A DNA stretch of 64,000 nucleotides from Hymenobacter sp. BRD67 (GTDB lineage: Bacteria; Bacteroidota; Bacteroidia; Cytophagales; Hymenobacteraceae): contig NZ_CP053904.1 of assembly GCF_013256425.1 (NCBI RefSeq), positions 2,604,001 to 2,668,000 of the forward strand, read 5' to 3'. The notes beneath the pieces are model-generated. The model saw only the letters and a list, made by a program, of their open reading frames with translations. It did no database searches and was not told the origin of the DNA. Each line of letters starts with the position of its first letter. Position 1 is the stretch's first letter. The position numbers were made by a program, and so were the translations under genes. Of the stretch, positions 38,427 through 46,477 are shown one piece after another.

Positions 38427-38618
38427 AGGAAAGCAAGCTAATCAGCGCCAAAGCTACGCCGGCCCAGGGTGCCCTCCGACCTCCACAAAAAGAAATCAAA
38501 ATTTCCTCAACATGTAACCCTCGCCCCGCCAGGCTAAGTATAAGGCGCATTCCCGGCCACCTCACTCCTATTTATTCTATTCTTAGCCGGCCAGGGTCTA
38601 TTAATCAATCTTTCAGAC

Positions 38619-39296
38619 ATGAAAAAAGTACTTCTTTCCCTCGCACTTCTAGCTGGCTTTGCCGGCACGGCCAATGCGCAGAGCGGCGTTCTCAAGTATG
38701 GTGTTAAAGGTGGCTTCAGCCTCAGCTCCTATTCTGGCTCCGAGGCAGGTGACGTCACCTTCAAGCCCGGATTTACGGCTGGTGCGCTCATTAACTACGG
38801 GTTTTCGGACCTGATATCACTTCAGGTGGAAGCCCTTTATTCTCAAAAGGGTGCGCTGGTACAGAACTATAGTACAGCAGCCACAACCAATAATACCCAG
38901 TTCCGCTCTACTGTTCAATACATTGACGTACCTGTCCTGGCTAAATTCACGACGGGCGAAAACGGCAAAGGCTTGTTCTTTGAAGTAGGCCCACAAGCCA
39001 GCTTTCTAGTAGCTACCCGCGATTTTACCCGCCCTAAAGATGCTGGTGCAGGCAGCTCACAGGAAGTAGAAATCAACACGGATACAAACCACCTCAACAA
39101 AGTGGCTATTGGCTACGTTGGCGGTATCGGCTACCAGCTTACCAGCGGCCTTGGCCTTGGCATTCGCTACACCGGTGACTTCTCCAATGTCTATAAGGAT
39201 GGTATCAACCCGCTTCCGGGCGTGACCACCACCAACAATTTCCGTAATTCAGTATTCCAGTTCCAGGTACACTACCTGTTTGGTGGCAAAAGCTAG
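38619..39296 (+). CDS. Secreted small beta-barrel protein 1 (outer-membrane porin-family type)
   Basis: 225 residues. The signal peptide MKKVLLSLALLAGFAGTANAQ is followed by an eight-strand-type barrel with GVKGGFSLSSYSG, LISLQVEALYSQKGA, YIDVPVLAKF, LFFEVGPQASFL, YVGGIGYQLTSGLGLGIRYTGDFSNV and a final aromatic strand FQFQVHYLFGG. This is the OMP_b-brl_2 pattern abundant in Bacteroidota, with no specific function known. It is the first of four tandem paralogues, each followed by its own terminator. Confidence 0.88.
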   Translation: MKKVLLSLALLAGFAGTANAQSGVLKYGVKGGFSLSSYSGSEAGDVTFKPGFTAGALINYGFSDLISLQVEALYSQKGALVQNYSTAATTNNTQFRSTVQYIDVPVLAKFTTGENGKGLFFEVGPQASFLVATRDFTRPKDAGAGSSQEVEINTDTNHLNKVAIGYVGGIGYQLTSGLGLGIRYTGDFSNVYKDGINPLPGVTTTNNFRNSVFQFQVHYLFGGKS

Positions 39297-39321
39297 GCTT
39301 TAGCCAGTACAGCACTGCTTA

Positions 39322-39368
39322 CAGCACAAAAAACCGGCTCCTTAAAGGGAGTCGGTTTTTTTGTGCTG
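39322..39368 (+). terminator. Terminator after barrel gene 1
   Basis: A hairpin with arms ACCGGCTCC / GGGAGTCGGT extended by A and T tracts, 25 bases after the stop. Its T-rich end overlaps the TTTG of the next promoter. Confidence 0.8.
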
Positions 39369-39392
39369 CTTTAAAAGCCGGGGCTACCTTTG
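39360..39392 (+). promoter_or_regulatory. Promoter of barrel gene 2
   Basis: TTTG (39360-39363), a 21-base spacer and TACCTTTG (39385-39392), ending 35 bases before the ATG at 39428. This fits the Bacteroidota promoter consensus. Confidence 0.7.
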
Positions 39393-39427
39393 CAGCCTAT
39401 CTTAATTTCCTCTTCACCTCCCGCCTG

Positions 39428-40027
39428 ATGAAAAAAGCTTTTCTCTCCCTTGGCCTACTGGCCGGAATTTCAGTTGCCGCTCAAGCGCAGACTGCCAGAT
39501 TTGGTATAAAGGCCGGTGCCTCGCTCAGCAGCTGGACGGGCAGCGATGCCGGTGCCACAGCTACCAAACTGGGATTTCATGCTGGCCTAGTCGCCAACTT
39601 TGGGTTGAATGAGATGATTTCTATTCAGCCGGAGCTGCTGTACTCCATGAAAGGTGGCCAGGACGATACCAACAGTAACAACCGCGTCAATCTAAATTAC
39701 GTGGATATTCCGATATTAGCGAAGGTGGCAACTGGCGCAACTGGCTTATTTTTTGAGCTTGGCCCCCAGGTAGGCTTTCTGGCTTCCGCTACCAACAAGA
39801 CCAGTAGCAGCTCAACCGATGTAAAAGACTCATTTAAAGGGGTGGATTTTGGCTATGCTGCCGGCGTCGGCTTTCAGGTTGCCAGCGGCCCAATGGTAGG
39901 GTTACGCTATAATGGTGGATTTACCAATATAGTTAAGGATATAACTATTGCAAATACGACCATTCAGACGAACCTTAAAAACAGCGCGTTTCAGCTCTAT
40001 ATGGGCTATATATTTGGTGGCAAATAA
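39428..40027 (+). CDS. Secreted small beta-barrel protein 2
   Basis: 199 residues, with a signal peptide MKKAFLSLGLLAGISVAAQAQ. The barrel has the same block order as its neighbours: FGIKAGASLSSWTG, MISIQPELLYSMKGGQ, YVDIPILAKV, LFFELGPQVGFLAS, VDFGYAAGVGFQVASGPMVGLRYNGGFTNI and a final strand FQLYMGYIFGGK. It is closest in sequence to barrel 3. It has its own promoter and terminator. Outer-membrane location is inferred from the family. Confidence 0.88.
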   Translation: MKKAFLSLGLLAGISVAAQAQTARFGIKAGASLSSWTGSDAGATATKLGFHAGLVANFGLNEMISIQPELLYSMKGGQDDTNSNNRVNLNYVDIPILAKVATGATGLFFELGPQVGFLASATNKTSSSSTDVKDSFKGVDFGYAAGVGFQVASGPMVGLRYNGGFTNIVKDITIANTTIQTNLKNSAFQLYMGYIFGGK

Positions 40028-40045
40028 TACTTTCAACCACCACCT

Positions 40046-40080
40046 AAAAAGCCGGCTCTCCTGGGAGAGCCGGCTTTTTA
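40046..40080 (+). terminator. Terminator after barrel gene 2
   Basis: AAAAAGCCGGCTCTC pairs with GAGAGCCGGCTTTTT around a CTGG loop. Confidence 0.88.
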
Positions 40081-40124
40081 GCGGCCGTAGCTTTGCCCCG
40101 GAACCATTCCTCTTTACTTATCGA

Positions 40125-40751
40125 ATGAAAAAATCCATTATCATGCTGCTAGCGCTGGTATTGGGCCTGAGCACCGCTGCTCAGGCGCAGTATCGCGGGC
40201 GTGGCGGCAATGTATCGCTGGGTATCAAGGCCGGCGCAGCGCTCACCAGCTTTGTGGGCAAAGACACCCAAACCCCTAGTGGGAACAGTGGATATGACTA
40301 TCGTCTTGGCTTTCAGGCAGGTGTATTCGCTAATATTGGCTTTTCCAAGCTGTTTGCCTTTCAGCCCGAGCTGCTATACTCACAAAAGGGAGCGAGCGTA
40401 CGCGACGTTGTTGATACGCGTACCCGTTTGAATTACCTTGACGTGCCGCTGGCCTTCCATGTCAATACCGATGGCTTCTTCTTCGAAGCAGGCCCCCAGG
40501 TTGGCTTCCTGCTAGCTGCCAAGAATGAGTCAGGCAGTACGTCGGTCGATGTAAAAGACGCTTATAAGCAGGTTGATTTTGGCTACCTGGCCGGCCTCGG
40601 CTACCAGCTCAAGCACGGCTTGGGCATCGGCCTGCGCTACAATGGTGCCTTCACAAACTTTCCGGTTTCAAATACCATTGGCAACGTTACGGTGCAGCCT
40701 CGGGCACGCAACAGCACGTTTCAACTGTACGCAACGTACTCCTTTAATTAA
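40125..40751 (+). CDS. Secreted small beta-barrel protein 3
   Basis: 208 residues from the ATG at 40125 (MKKSIIMLLALVLGLSTAAQ), which supplies a signal peptide. The frame is open upstream to 39948, but that runs through the previous gene and its terminator. Barrel blocks: LGIKAGAALTSFVG, FAFQPELLYSQKGAS, YLDVPLAFHV, FFFEAGPQVGFLLAAKNESG, VDFGYLAGLGYQLKHGLGIGLRYNGAFTNF and FQLYATYSFN. A TAGCTTTG box (40088-40095) lies 29 bases upstream. Confidence 0.88.
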   Translation: MKKSIIMLLALVLGLSTAAQAQYRGRGGNVSLGIKAGAALTSFVGKDTQTPSGNSGYDYRLGFQAGVFANIGFSKLFAFQPELLYSQKGASVRDVVDTRTRLNYLDVPLAFHVNTDGFFFEAGPQVGFLLAAKNESGSTSVDVKDAYKQVDFGYLAGLGYQLKHGLGIGLRYNGAFTNFPVSNTIGNVTVQPRARNSTFQLYATYSFN

Positions 40752-40778
40752 CAGCGCCTGAACCGGCGCTTCCTTTAT

Positions 40779-40814
40779 AAAGGCCCGGCTTCCCAGACAG
40801 GAGGCCGGGCCTTT
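40779..40814 (+). terminator. Terminator after barrel gene 3
   Basis: AAAGGCCCGGC and GCCGGGCCTTT pair around a loop of about 14 bases, 27 bases after the stop codon. Confidence 0.75.
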
Positions 40815-40928
40815 GGTGATTATTAATGAATTTATAATGAAGAAACCTCGTGGTAATGAACAGAGTATAACGCCAGCCGGGCCAAACGTTACGATGCTGT
40901 CCGGAAATTAACTATTTTTTACTATATA

Positions 40929-41516
40929 ATGAAAAAATCATTCTTCACGCTGGCTCTGCTTGTCGCTACGGCTAGTGCGGCCTATGCTCAAACGCCCGCC
41001 AATACGGTAGGCATTACCCTGGGCTACGGCCGCACCAATCTTCGGGACAGCGGTCCCTACTCCTCGGTAAACCACTCGGCTTACCAGGCCGGCCTGAATG
41101 CCGATGTTTATTTTAGCGAGTCGTTCTCTTTTCACCCCGAAGCACTATACACGCTGCAGTACTTCGACTCCAATAATACCGACCTGAGCCGCGACATCTC
41201 TTACATCAACGTGCCGCTGCTGGCCCGTGTGCACGCCAAAGGGCTGTTTTTTGAGGCTGGACCGGAAGTAAATTTCGCACTGACCGCTAAAAACGAAGCC
41301 GGCAATGACGTAAAAAGCGACGTTAACCCCGTAGTGCTCGATTATATACTGGGCCTGGGCTATCAGTTGGGCACCGGTCTTTCCATTGGCCTCCGCTATG
41401 ACGGCGGAGCGACCAACGTCTTTAAAAACAATACCGTTAATAACGTAACGTTTGGCACCAACAGCCTGAAGTCGAATACGTTCTGGGTGAACCTAGCTTA
41501 TTCGTTCGGGAAATAA
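40929..41516 (+). CDS. Secreted small beta-barrel protein 4
   Basis: 195 residues. The signal peptide MKKSFFTLALLVATASAAYAQ precedes the barrel: VGITLGYGRTNLRD, FSFHPEALYTLQYF, YINVPLLARV, LFFEAGPEVNFALTAKNEAG, YILGLGYQLGTGLSIGLRYDGGATNVF and a terminal strand FWVNLAYSFGK. It is the most divergent of the four. It ends in a long terminator shared with the convergent M20 peptidase gene. Confidence 0.87.
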   Translation: MKKSFFTLALLVATASAAYAQTPANTVGITLGYGRTNLRDSGPYSSVNHSAYQAGLNADVYFSESFSFHPEALYTLQYFDSNNTDLSRDISYINVPLLARVHAKGLFFEAGPEVNFALTAKNEAGNDVKSDVNPVVLDYILGLGYQLGTGLSIGLRYDGGATNVFKNNTVNNVTFGTNSLKSNTFWVNLAYSFGK

Positions 41517-41526
41517 CTCCCTTGGC

Positions 41527-41578
41527 GCCCACAAAAAAGGTGCGTTGCCCAGCCGGGCGACGCACCTTTTTTGTGGGC
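41527..41578. terminator. Long bidirectional terminator
   Basis: Perfectly paired outer arms GCCCACAAAAAAGGTGCGT / ACGCACCTTTTTTGTGGGC enclose a GC-rich tip. It lies between barrel gene 4 and the M20 peptidase gene. Confidence 0.85.
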
Positions 41579-41594
41579 GTGGAATGGTAGCCGC

Positions 41595-42968
41595 CTATTT
41601 CAGCAGCGCCGCGTACTCGCGGTAAAACTCGGGAATGGTTTCGATGCCTTTCAGGAAATTGAAGACCCCGAAGTGCTCGTTGGGCGAGTGGATGGCGTCG
41701 CTGTCCAGCCCAAAGCCCAGTAGTACCGAGTCGAGCCCAAGCTCGCTCTTGAACATAGCCACGATGGGGATGGAGCCGCCGCCGCGCGTGGGCACCGGCT
41801 TTTTACCAAACGTAGTTTCGAGCGCCTTGGCGGCGGCGCGGTAAGCGGCCGAGTCGGTGGGTGTCACCACGGGCTCGCCGCCGTGGTGGGGCGTTACTTT
41901 CACCGTAATGCCGGCCGGTGCAATGCTTGTAAAGTGCATCTGAAACAGGGCGGTAATCTCGTCGCTGGTTTGGTGCGGCACCAGGCGCATCGAGATTTTG
42001 GCGTAGGCCTTACTGGCGATTACCGTTTTGGCGCCCTCGCCCGTGTAGCCGCCCCAGATGCCGTTTACGTCGAGCGTGGGCCGGATGCTGGTGCGCTCGG
42101 GCGTGCTGTAGCCAGCCTCACCCACGGCGGCGGGCAGCCCGATGCTCTGCTTAAATTCTTCTTCCGAAAACGGCGCCTGGGCCATTTCGGCGCGCTCAGC
42201 GGCGCTCAGCTCATCCACATTGTCGTAAAAGCCGGGGATAGTGATGTGGCGGTTTTTATCGTGCAGGCTGCTAATCATGTCGCAGAGCGCGTTGATGGGG
42301 TTCATCACGGCGCCGCCGTAGAGGCCCGAGTGCAGGTCGCGGTTGGGGCCGGTTACCTCCACCTCGTGGTAGCTGAGGCCACGCAGGCCCACTTCGATGC
42401 TCGGTACGTCGTTGGCCAGGATGCCGGTATCGGAGATGAGAATGACGTCGGCCTGCAGCTTCTCCTTATTAGCTTTCACGAAGATGCCCAAGTTGTTGGA
42501 GCCAACTTCCTCTTCGCCTTCAAACATGAATTTGATGTTGCAGGGCGCGCCCGCTCCGCCGTCGCGCAGCATCATTTCCAGCGCCTTGACGTGCATGTAT
42601 ACCTGGCCTTTATCGTCGCAGGCACCACGGGCGTAAATTTTCTCGTCCTTAATCACCGGCTCAAACGGTGGCGAAGTCCATAGCTCGTAGGGGTCGGCCG
42701 GCTGCACATCGTAGTGGCCATATACCAGCACGGTAGGCTTGTCGGGGCCCGAAAAATACTCGGCATATACGATAGGATTGCCGGCCGTGGGGCACAGCTC
42801 GACGTTTTGCGCGCCGGCTTCTTCGAGCCTGGCTTTCAGGAAGTCGGCGGCTTTAAGTACATCGCCGTGAAACTTGGGGTCGGCCGAGACGGACGGGATG
42901 CGCAGCCAGTCCATTAGCTCTTCGAGAAAGCGATTTTGATGCTGGGTTAGGTAAGCAGGGGCGGGCAT
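41595..42968 (-). CDS. M20-family zinc dipeptidase
   Basis: 457 residues from the ATG at 42968 (MPAPAYLTQHQNRFLEE). The dinuclear metal site is visible: VYGHYDVQP, GACDDKGQ, FEGEEEVGS, ISDTG and the distal His in DAIHSPNEHFG. The lid/dimerisation domain lies between about residues 205 and 360. It is like the CNDP/PepV dipeptidases and hydrolyses small peptides in the cytoplasm. It is the last gene of the minus-strand run that degrades pyrimidines; beta-alanyl dipeptides are possible substrates, which is a guess from context. Confidence 0.92.
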   Translation of the reverse strand: MPAPAYLTQHQNRFLEELMDWLRIPSVSADPKFHGDVLKAADFLKARLEEAGAQNVELCPTAGNPIVYAEYFSGPDKPTVLVYGHYDVQPADPYELWTSPPFEPVIKDEKIYARGACDDKGQVYMHVKALEMMLRDGGAGAPCNIKFMFEGEEEVGSNNLGIFVKANKEKLQADVILISDTGILANDVPSIEVGLRGLSYHEVEVTGPNRDLHSGLYGGAVMNPINALCDMISSLHDKNRHITIPGFYDNVDELSAAERAEMAQAPFSEEEFKQSIGLPAAVGEAGYSTPERTSIRPTLDVNGIWGGYTGEGAKTVIASKAYAKISMRLVPHQTSDEITALFQMHFTSIAPAGITVKVTPHHGGEPVVTPTDSAAYRAAAKALETTFGKKPVPTRGGGSIPIVAMFKSELGLDSVLLGFGLDSDAIHSPNEHFGVFNFLKGIETIPEFYREYAALLK

Positions 42969-43094
42969 AGGCGGGAAAGAATAAAGGGGAGCACAAAAGT
43001 AGGCCGCTGGCAATAAGCAGTTGCACACACCTAAGAAAAGAAGTGCCGCCTGGTCCGCTACTGCTCGCTTTCGCGGCAGTCGCTAATAGCAACC

Positions 43095-44462
43095 TTATAG
43101 TATGCCCAGTGCCCGTGCCTTACCAGGCAGTGTTTTATGGCGCTCCTTGCCGAGCGCGGCGGCTGGCTCGGGCACCCAATGGTGACGGCCGCCGGCTTTC
43201 TCATCGTTGAATTCGGTAGGAATGGTATTGGCGGTGGTGCGCTCTTTCCAGGTCAGGTGCTGCGTGCCGTCGTCGTGGCGGTCCATCGTGATGCAGTCGT
43301 CGACGGGGCACACGAGCGAGCAGAGATTACAGCCCACGCAGTTTTCTTCGATAATAGCCGGCGTGCGCGTGCCGGCTTGCAGCCGGATAGCCTGATGCGC
43401 GCCGTCCTCGCAGGCAGTGTAGCAGAGCTGGCAGCCAATGCACTTCTCTTCGTGAATGTGGGCCTTCACCTGGTACTTCATGTTGAGGTCCTCCCAGTGC
43501 CGCACGTTGGGCAGGGCCTTGCCCACGAAGTCGTAGATGGTGTTAAAATTTTTCTCTACCATATACTGCTCCAGCCCGCTCACCAGCTCGCGAATGATGC
43601 CAAAGCCAAAGTGCATAGCCGCCGTGCACACCTGCACCGAGCTGGCGCCCAGCAGGATATGCTCCACGGCGTCGCGCCAGTTCTCGATGCCGCCGATGCC
43701 CGAGATAGGCAGGCGCACGTCGGGGTGCTGGGCGCAGTTCTTCACCATGTTCAGGGCAATGGGTTTCACGGCCGGGCCGCAGTAGCCGCCGTTGGTGCCC
43801 TGGCCATCCACAATCGGGTAGGGCGCGAAGCGGTCAAGGTCCACGCCCACAATACTTTGAATGGTGTTTATCAAGGAGATGGCATCGGCCCCGCCGCGCC
43901 GCGCCGCCTGGGCCGGCTCTGTGATGTCGGAGATATTGGGCGTGAGCTTCACGATAACGGGCTTTTGGGCCACTTCCATCACCCATTCCACTATCATTTG
44001 CAACACGTTGGGCTCCTGCCCTACCGCCGAGCCCATGCCACGCTCGCACATGCCGTGCGGGCAGCCGAAGTTCAGCTCGAAGCCGTCGGCGCCGGCATCC
44101 TGGCTCTGGCGCACGATGTCGTGCCACTCCTGCCGGCTCTGCACCATGAGCGAGGCAATGACGGCGTGGTCGGGAAAGCGCTTTTTGACTTCCGAAATCT
44201 CGCGCAGGTTGTCGGTCAGCGGGCGGTCCGATATCAGCTCGATGTTGTTGAAGCCCACCAGCCGCTTGTCGCGGTAGCTGACGCCGCCGTAGCGGCTCGA
44301 CACGTTGATGACGGGCACGCCGAGCGTTTTCCACACCGCGCCGCCCCAGCCCGCGTCGAAGGCTTTCATCACCTGGTAGCCGGAGTTGGTGGGCGGCGCC
44401 GAGGCCAGCCAGAACGGGTTGGGCGAGGTGATGCCGGCGAAGTTTATGGAAAGGTCGGGCAT
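43095..44462 (-). CDS. preA: NAD-dependent dihydropyrimidine dehydrogenase, catalytic subunit PreA
   Basis: 455 residues from the ATG at 44462 (MPDLSINFAGI). An FMN-binding TIM barrel like dihydroorotate dehydrogenase has NPFWLASAPPTNSG, the active-site Cys in NFGCPHGMCERGMG, VKLTPNISDI and ISGIGGIENWRDAVEHILLGAS. The C-terminal ferredoxin domain has two four-Cys clusters (CIGCQLCYTAC and CVGCNLCSLVC). With PreT it reduces uracil and thymine to the dihydro forms with NADH. A repeat-filled gap of 102 bases separates it from preT. Confidence 0.95.
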   Translation of the reverse strand: MPDLSINFAGITSPNPFWLASAPPTNSGYQVMKAFDAGWGGAVWKTLGVPVINVSSRYGGVSYRDKRLVGFNNIELISDRPLTDNLREISEVKKRFPDHAVIASLMVQSRQEWHDIVRQSQDAGADGFELNFGCPHGMCERGMGSAVGQEPNVLQMIVEWVMEVAQKPVIVKLTPNISDITEPAQAARRGGADAISLINTIQSIVGVDLDRFAPYPIVDGQGTNGGYCGPAVKPIALNMVKNCAQHPDVRLPISGIGGIENWRDAVEHILLGASSVQVCTAAMHFGFGIIRELVSGLEQYMVEKNFNTIYDFVGKALPNVRHWEDLNMKYQVKAHIHEEKCIGCQLCYTACEDGAHQAIRLQAGTRTPAIIEENCVGCNLCSLVCPVDDCITMDRHDDGTQHLTWKERTTANTIPTEFNDEKAGGRHHWVPEPAAALGKERHKTLPGKARALGIL

Positions 44463-44564
44463 AATGTAGCGCGGACTCTGTGAGTCCGCAAGTAAAGTGT
44501 TGGTGACTTGCCAAGCGGGCGCTTGGCTCCCTACGCGCGGACTCGCAGAGTCCACGCCACAGCG
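44463..44564. repeat. Inverted-repeat element between preT and preA
   Basis: Two inverted copies of a GTAGCGC...GGACTCTG-GAGTCCGC unit (about 44466-44490 and 44532-44568) surround a small hairpin GCCAAGCG / CGCTTGGC (44510-44527). One copy differs from the other by about eight extra bases. Nothing coding is seen. The right copy runs into the 3' end of preT. Confidence 0.65.
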
Positions 44565-45887
44565 CTACTTACTCAAAAAGGCGTGGATGCCCCGCGCGGC
44601 CACCTTGGCTTCGGCGGCGGCGTTCACTACTTCGGCGCCGCCGTTGCGGGCATCGCCGGAGGTGAAATACTGCGGGTTGGTGGTCTGGCCCGCGGCATCG
44701 GCCACGATGCGGCCCCGGCCGTCCAGCTCCAGGCCCGGAATGTGGTGCAGAAAATGGGTCTGCTTGGCCTGGCCAGTGGCTTTAATCACCATGTCGCAGG
44801 CTTGCACAAACTCGGAGCCGGGTACTTCGCGCACGCGACCGTCTTCGATTACCGTGCGAATGAAGCGCACCCCTGCCACATAGTCATCGCCCACTATTTC
44901 GAGCGGCGCTACATTAAACAACCCCTTCATGCCCACGGCTTTAGCAAGTTCGTATTCAAAGTCATAGGCGCCCATCTCTTCCTTGCCGCGCCGGTAGGCC
45001 AGTACCACGCTCTCGGCCCCCAGCCGGGCGGCTTCGGAGGCGGCATCCATGGCGGTGTTGCCGCCGCCGAACACGATGACCGTGCGGCCCACCTGCATCT
45101 GCTGCTGACGCTGACGCAGCTCTTCAATAAATTCGACCGCGCCCACGCAATTGATTTTTTCCTCGCCGGGCAGCCCCAGCTGGGTAGTTTTACCCAGGCC
45201 GATACCCAGGAAAATGGCGTCGTATTCGGCTTCGAGCGCGGCCAGGTCGGCGCGGCCGGTAATCGGCGCGTGGTAGCGCACCTCGTAGCCGAACTGCCCT
45301 TGCAGGTAGGTCATTTCGGCCAGCGCCTCCTCGTTGGTGATTTTGTAGGGCGCCACGCCGTACACCGTGAGGCCCGAAGGCTGGGCTTTGGCTTCAAAAA
45401 CCGTGACTTCGTAGCCCAGCGCCCGCAGCTCACAGGCGGCCGAGATGCCCGCGGGGCCGGCCCCTATTACGGCCACGCGCTTGCCGTTGGCCGGACCGGG
45501 CGTGAAGAGCTTTTTGTTTTCCGTTATGGCCTGGGTAGTGGCGTAGCTTTGCAGGCGGCCTATCTCTATCGGCTTCACGTCCTGCAGGTTGTACACGCAG
45601 GAACCTTCGCACAGCACCTCCGTGGGGCACACCTTGCCGCAGGCGTTGCCGAAGTAGTTGGCCTCGTAGATGGTGCGCGCCGAGCCGGTCACGTTGCCCG
45701 AGTTTATCTGCCGGATAAACTGCGGAATGTCGATGCCCGACGGGCAGGCCGTGATGCACGGCGCATCGAAGCAAAACAGACAGCGTGAGCTTTCATACAG
45801 CGCCTCGGTACGGCTCATATTCGGCTTGAGCTGCGCGAAGTTTTGGGCAAATTCCTGGGCGGTAGTCGGGGTAGAAAATTCGGCCAT
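44565..45887 (-). CDS. preT: NAD-dependent dihydropyrimidine dehydrogenase, flavoprotein subunit PreT
   Basis: 440 residues, related to the small subunit of glutamate synthase. The N-terminal Fe-S region has CLFCFDAPCITACPSGIDIP and GNACGKVCPTEVLCEGSCV. The FAD-binding motif is VAVIGAGPAGISAACEL, the NAD(P)H motif VIVFGGGNTAMDAASEA, and the C-terminal FAD contact YFTSGDARNGGAEVVNAAAEA. It passes electrons from NADH to PreA. The orientation and order preT then preA match known systems. Confidence 0.95.
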   Translation of the reverse strand: MAEFSTPTTAQEFAQNFAQLKPNMSRTEALYESSRCLFCFDAPCITACPSGIDIPQFIRQINSGNVTGSARTIYEANYFGNACGKVCPTEVLCEGSCVYNLQDVKPIEIGRLQSYATTQAITENKKLFTPGPANGKRVAVIGAGPAGISAACELRALGYEVTVFEAKAQPSGLTVYGVAPYKITNEEALAEMTYLQGQFGYEVRYHAPITGRADLAALEAEYDAIFLGIGLGKTTQLGLPGEEKINCVGAVEFIEELRQRQQQMQVGRTVIVFGGGNTAMDAASEAARLGAESVVLAYRRGKEEMGAYDFEYELAKAVGMKGLFNVAPLEIVGDDYVAGVRFIRTVIEDGRVREVPGSEFVQACDMVIKATGQAKQTHFLHHIPGLELDGRGRIVADAAGQTTNPQYFTSGDARNGGAEVVNAAAEAKVAARGIHAFLSK

Positions 45888-45916
45888 TAGATTTTTCCTT
45901 ATTGAAAATCAACTCG

Positions 45917-46140
45917 TTTGTCATTACGAGTCGGCGAAGCAATCGCACCAGAACGACTCACTCGCCTGGTTATTAGCGCGAATTCTGGGTCAGTGTACGG
46001 GTTCTGTTCTTGCGTTCGCCTCACCCCCAGCCCCTCTCCGAAAAGGAGAGGGGAGCCAGGTTGGCAAAAAACGTACACTCACCCAGAATCCGCGCTAGTT
46101 TGTCTTCGTGCGTTTGATTCGCAGACTCGCAACGACAGAC
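45917..46140. repeat. Composite of three nested inverted repeats
   Basis: Outer arms (45917-45957 and about 46100-46140, roughly 75% matching) contain a second inverted repeat (45973-45999 and 46072-46098, three mismatches in 27). Inside it lies a third hairpin, CCCCTCTCC / GGAGAGGGG (46031-46053). It fills the gap between preT and a small membrane protein gene. Nothing coding is seen. Confidence 0.7.
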
Positions 46141-46145
46141 TATTT

Positions 46146-46469
46146 TTAACTTAGTCTTACATAGGTGAAGGCCAGTGCTAGTAACCCAAAAAGCAAGACA
46201 ATGACGCCCAGCACCAAATTAGCGTAGCCCACGTCTTTTTTTTCCCGGTCACCATTTTTGGCAGCGAGCGTTAAGCCACGTTTAGTAAAGAATAAGCCTG
46301 CTAATCCAAGCGGCAGCAAGGTAAATAGTCCCACTGCTCCCACAAACGGTATTAGAAAACTCAGTACTAATAAGCCAAAAGGGGCAGCGTAGCAGTAAGT
46401 TGCCTTCTTATAATAGTTTACTATCTCGGCTCTGCTGGCCGTAGCAGGACCTAGCGGTTTCATCTGCAA
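46146..46469 (-). CDS. Small membrane protein, DUF4190-like
   Basis: 107 residues. Two hydrophobic segments, APFGLLVLSFLIPFVGAVGLFTLLPLGLAG and YANLVLGVIVLLFGLLALAFTY, are separated by a charged loop (KNGDREKKDV). The layout resembles DUF4190-type proteins, but the match is loose. GC content is lower than in its neighbours. It sits inside the pyrimidine-degradation run, eight bases after the nitrilase gene, without an evident role in the pathway. Confidence 0.55.
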   Translation of the reverse strand: MQMKPLGPATASRAEIVNYYKKATYCYAAPFGLLVLSFLIPFVGAVGLFTLLPLGLAGLFFTKRGLTLAAKNGDREKKDVGYANLVLGVIVLLFGLLALAFTYVRLS

Positions 46470-46477
46470 GTAGCAGC

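Noticed and set aside
43137..44483. Long open frame (448 codons) on the plus strand opposite preA
   Set aside because: It mirrors the coding frame of preA, a common effect in GC-rich genes. The product has shadow-like composition and no family features, while preA has all expected motifs.
44508..45788. Long plus-strand frame opposite preT
   Set aside because: It is fully antisense to a well-supported gene, His/Gly/Ala-rich with no recognisable domain.
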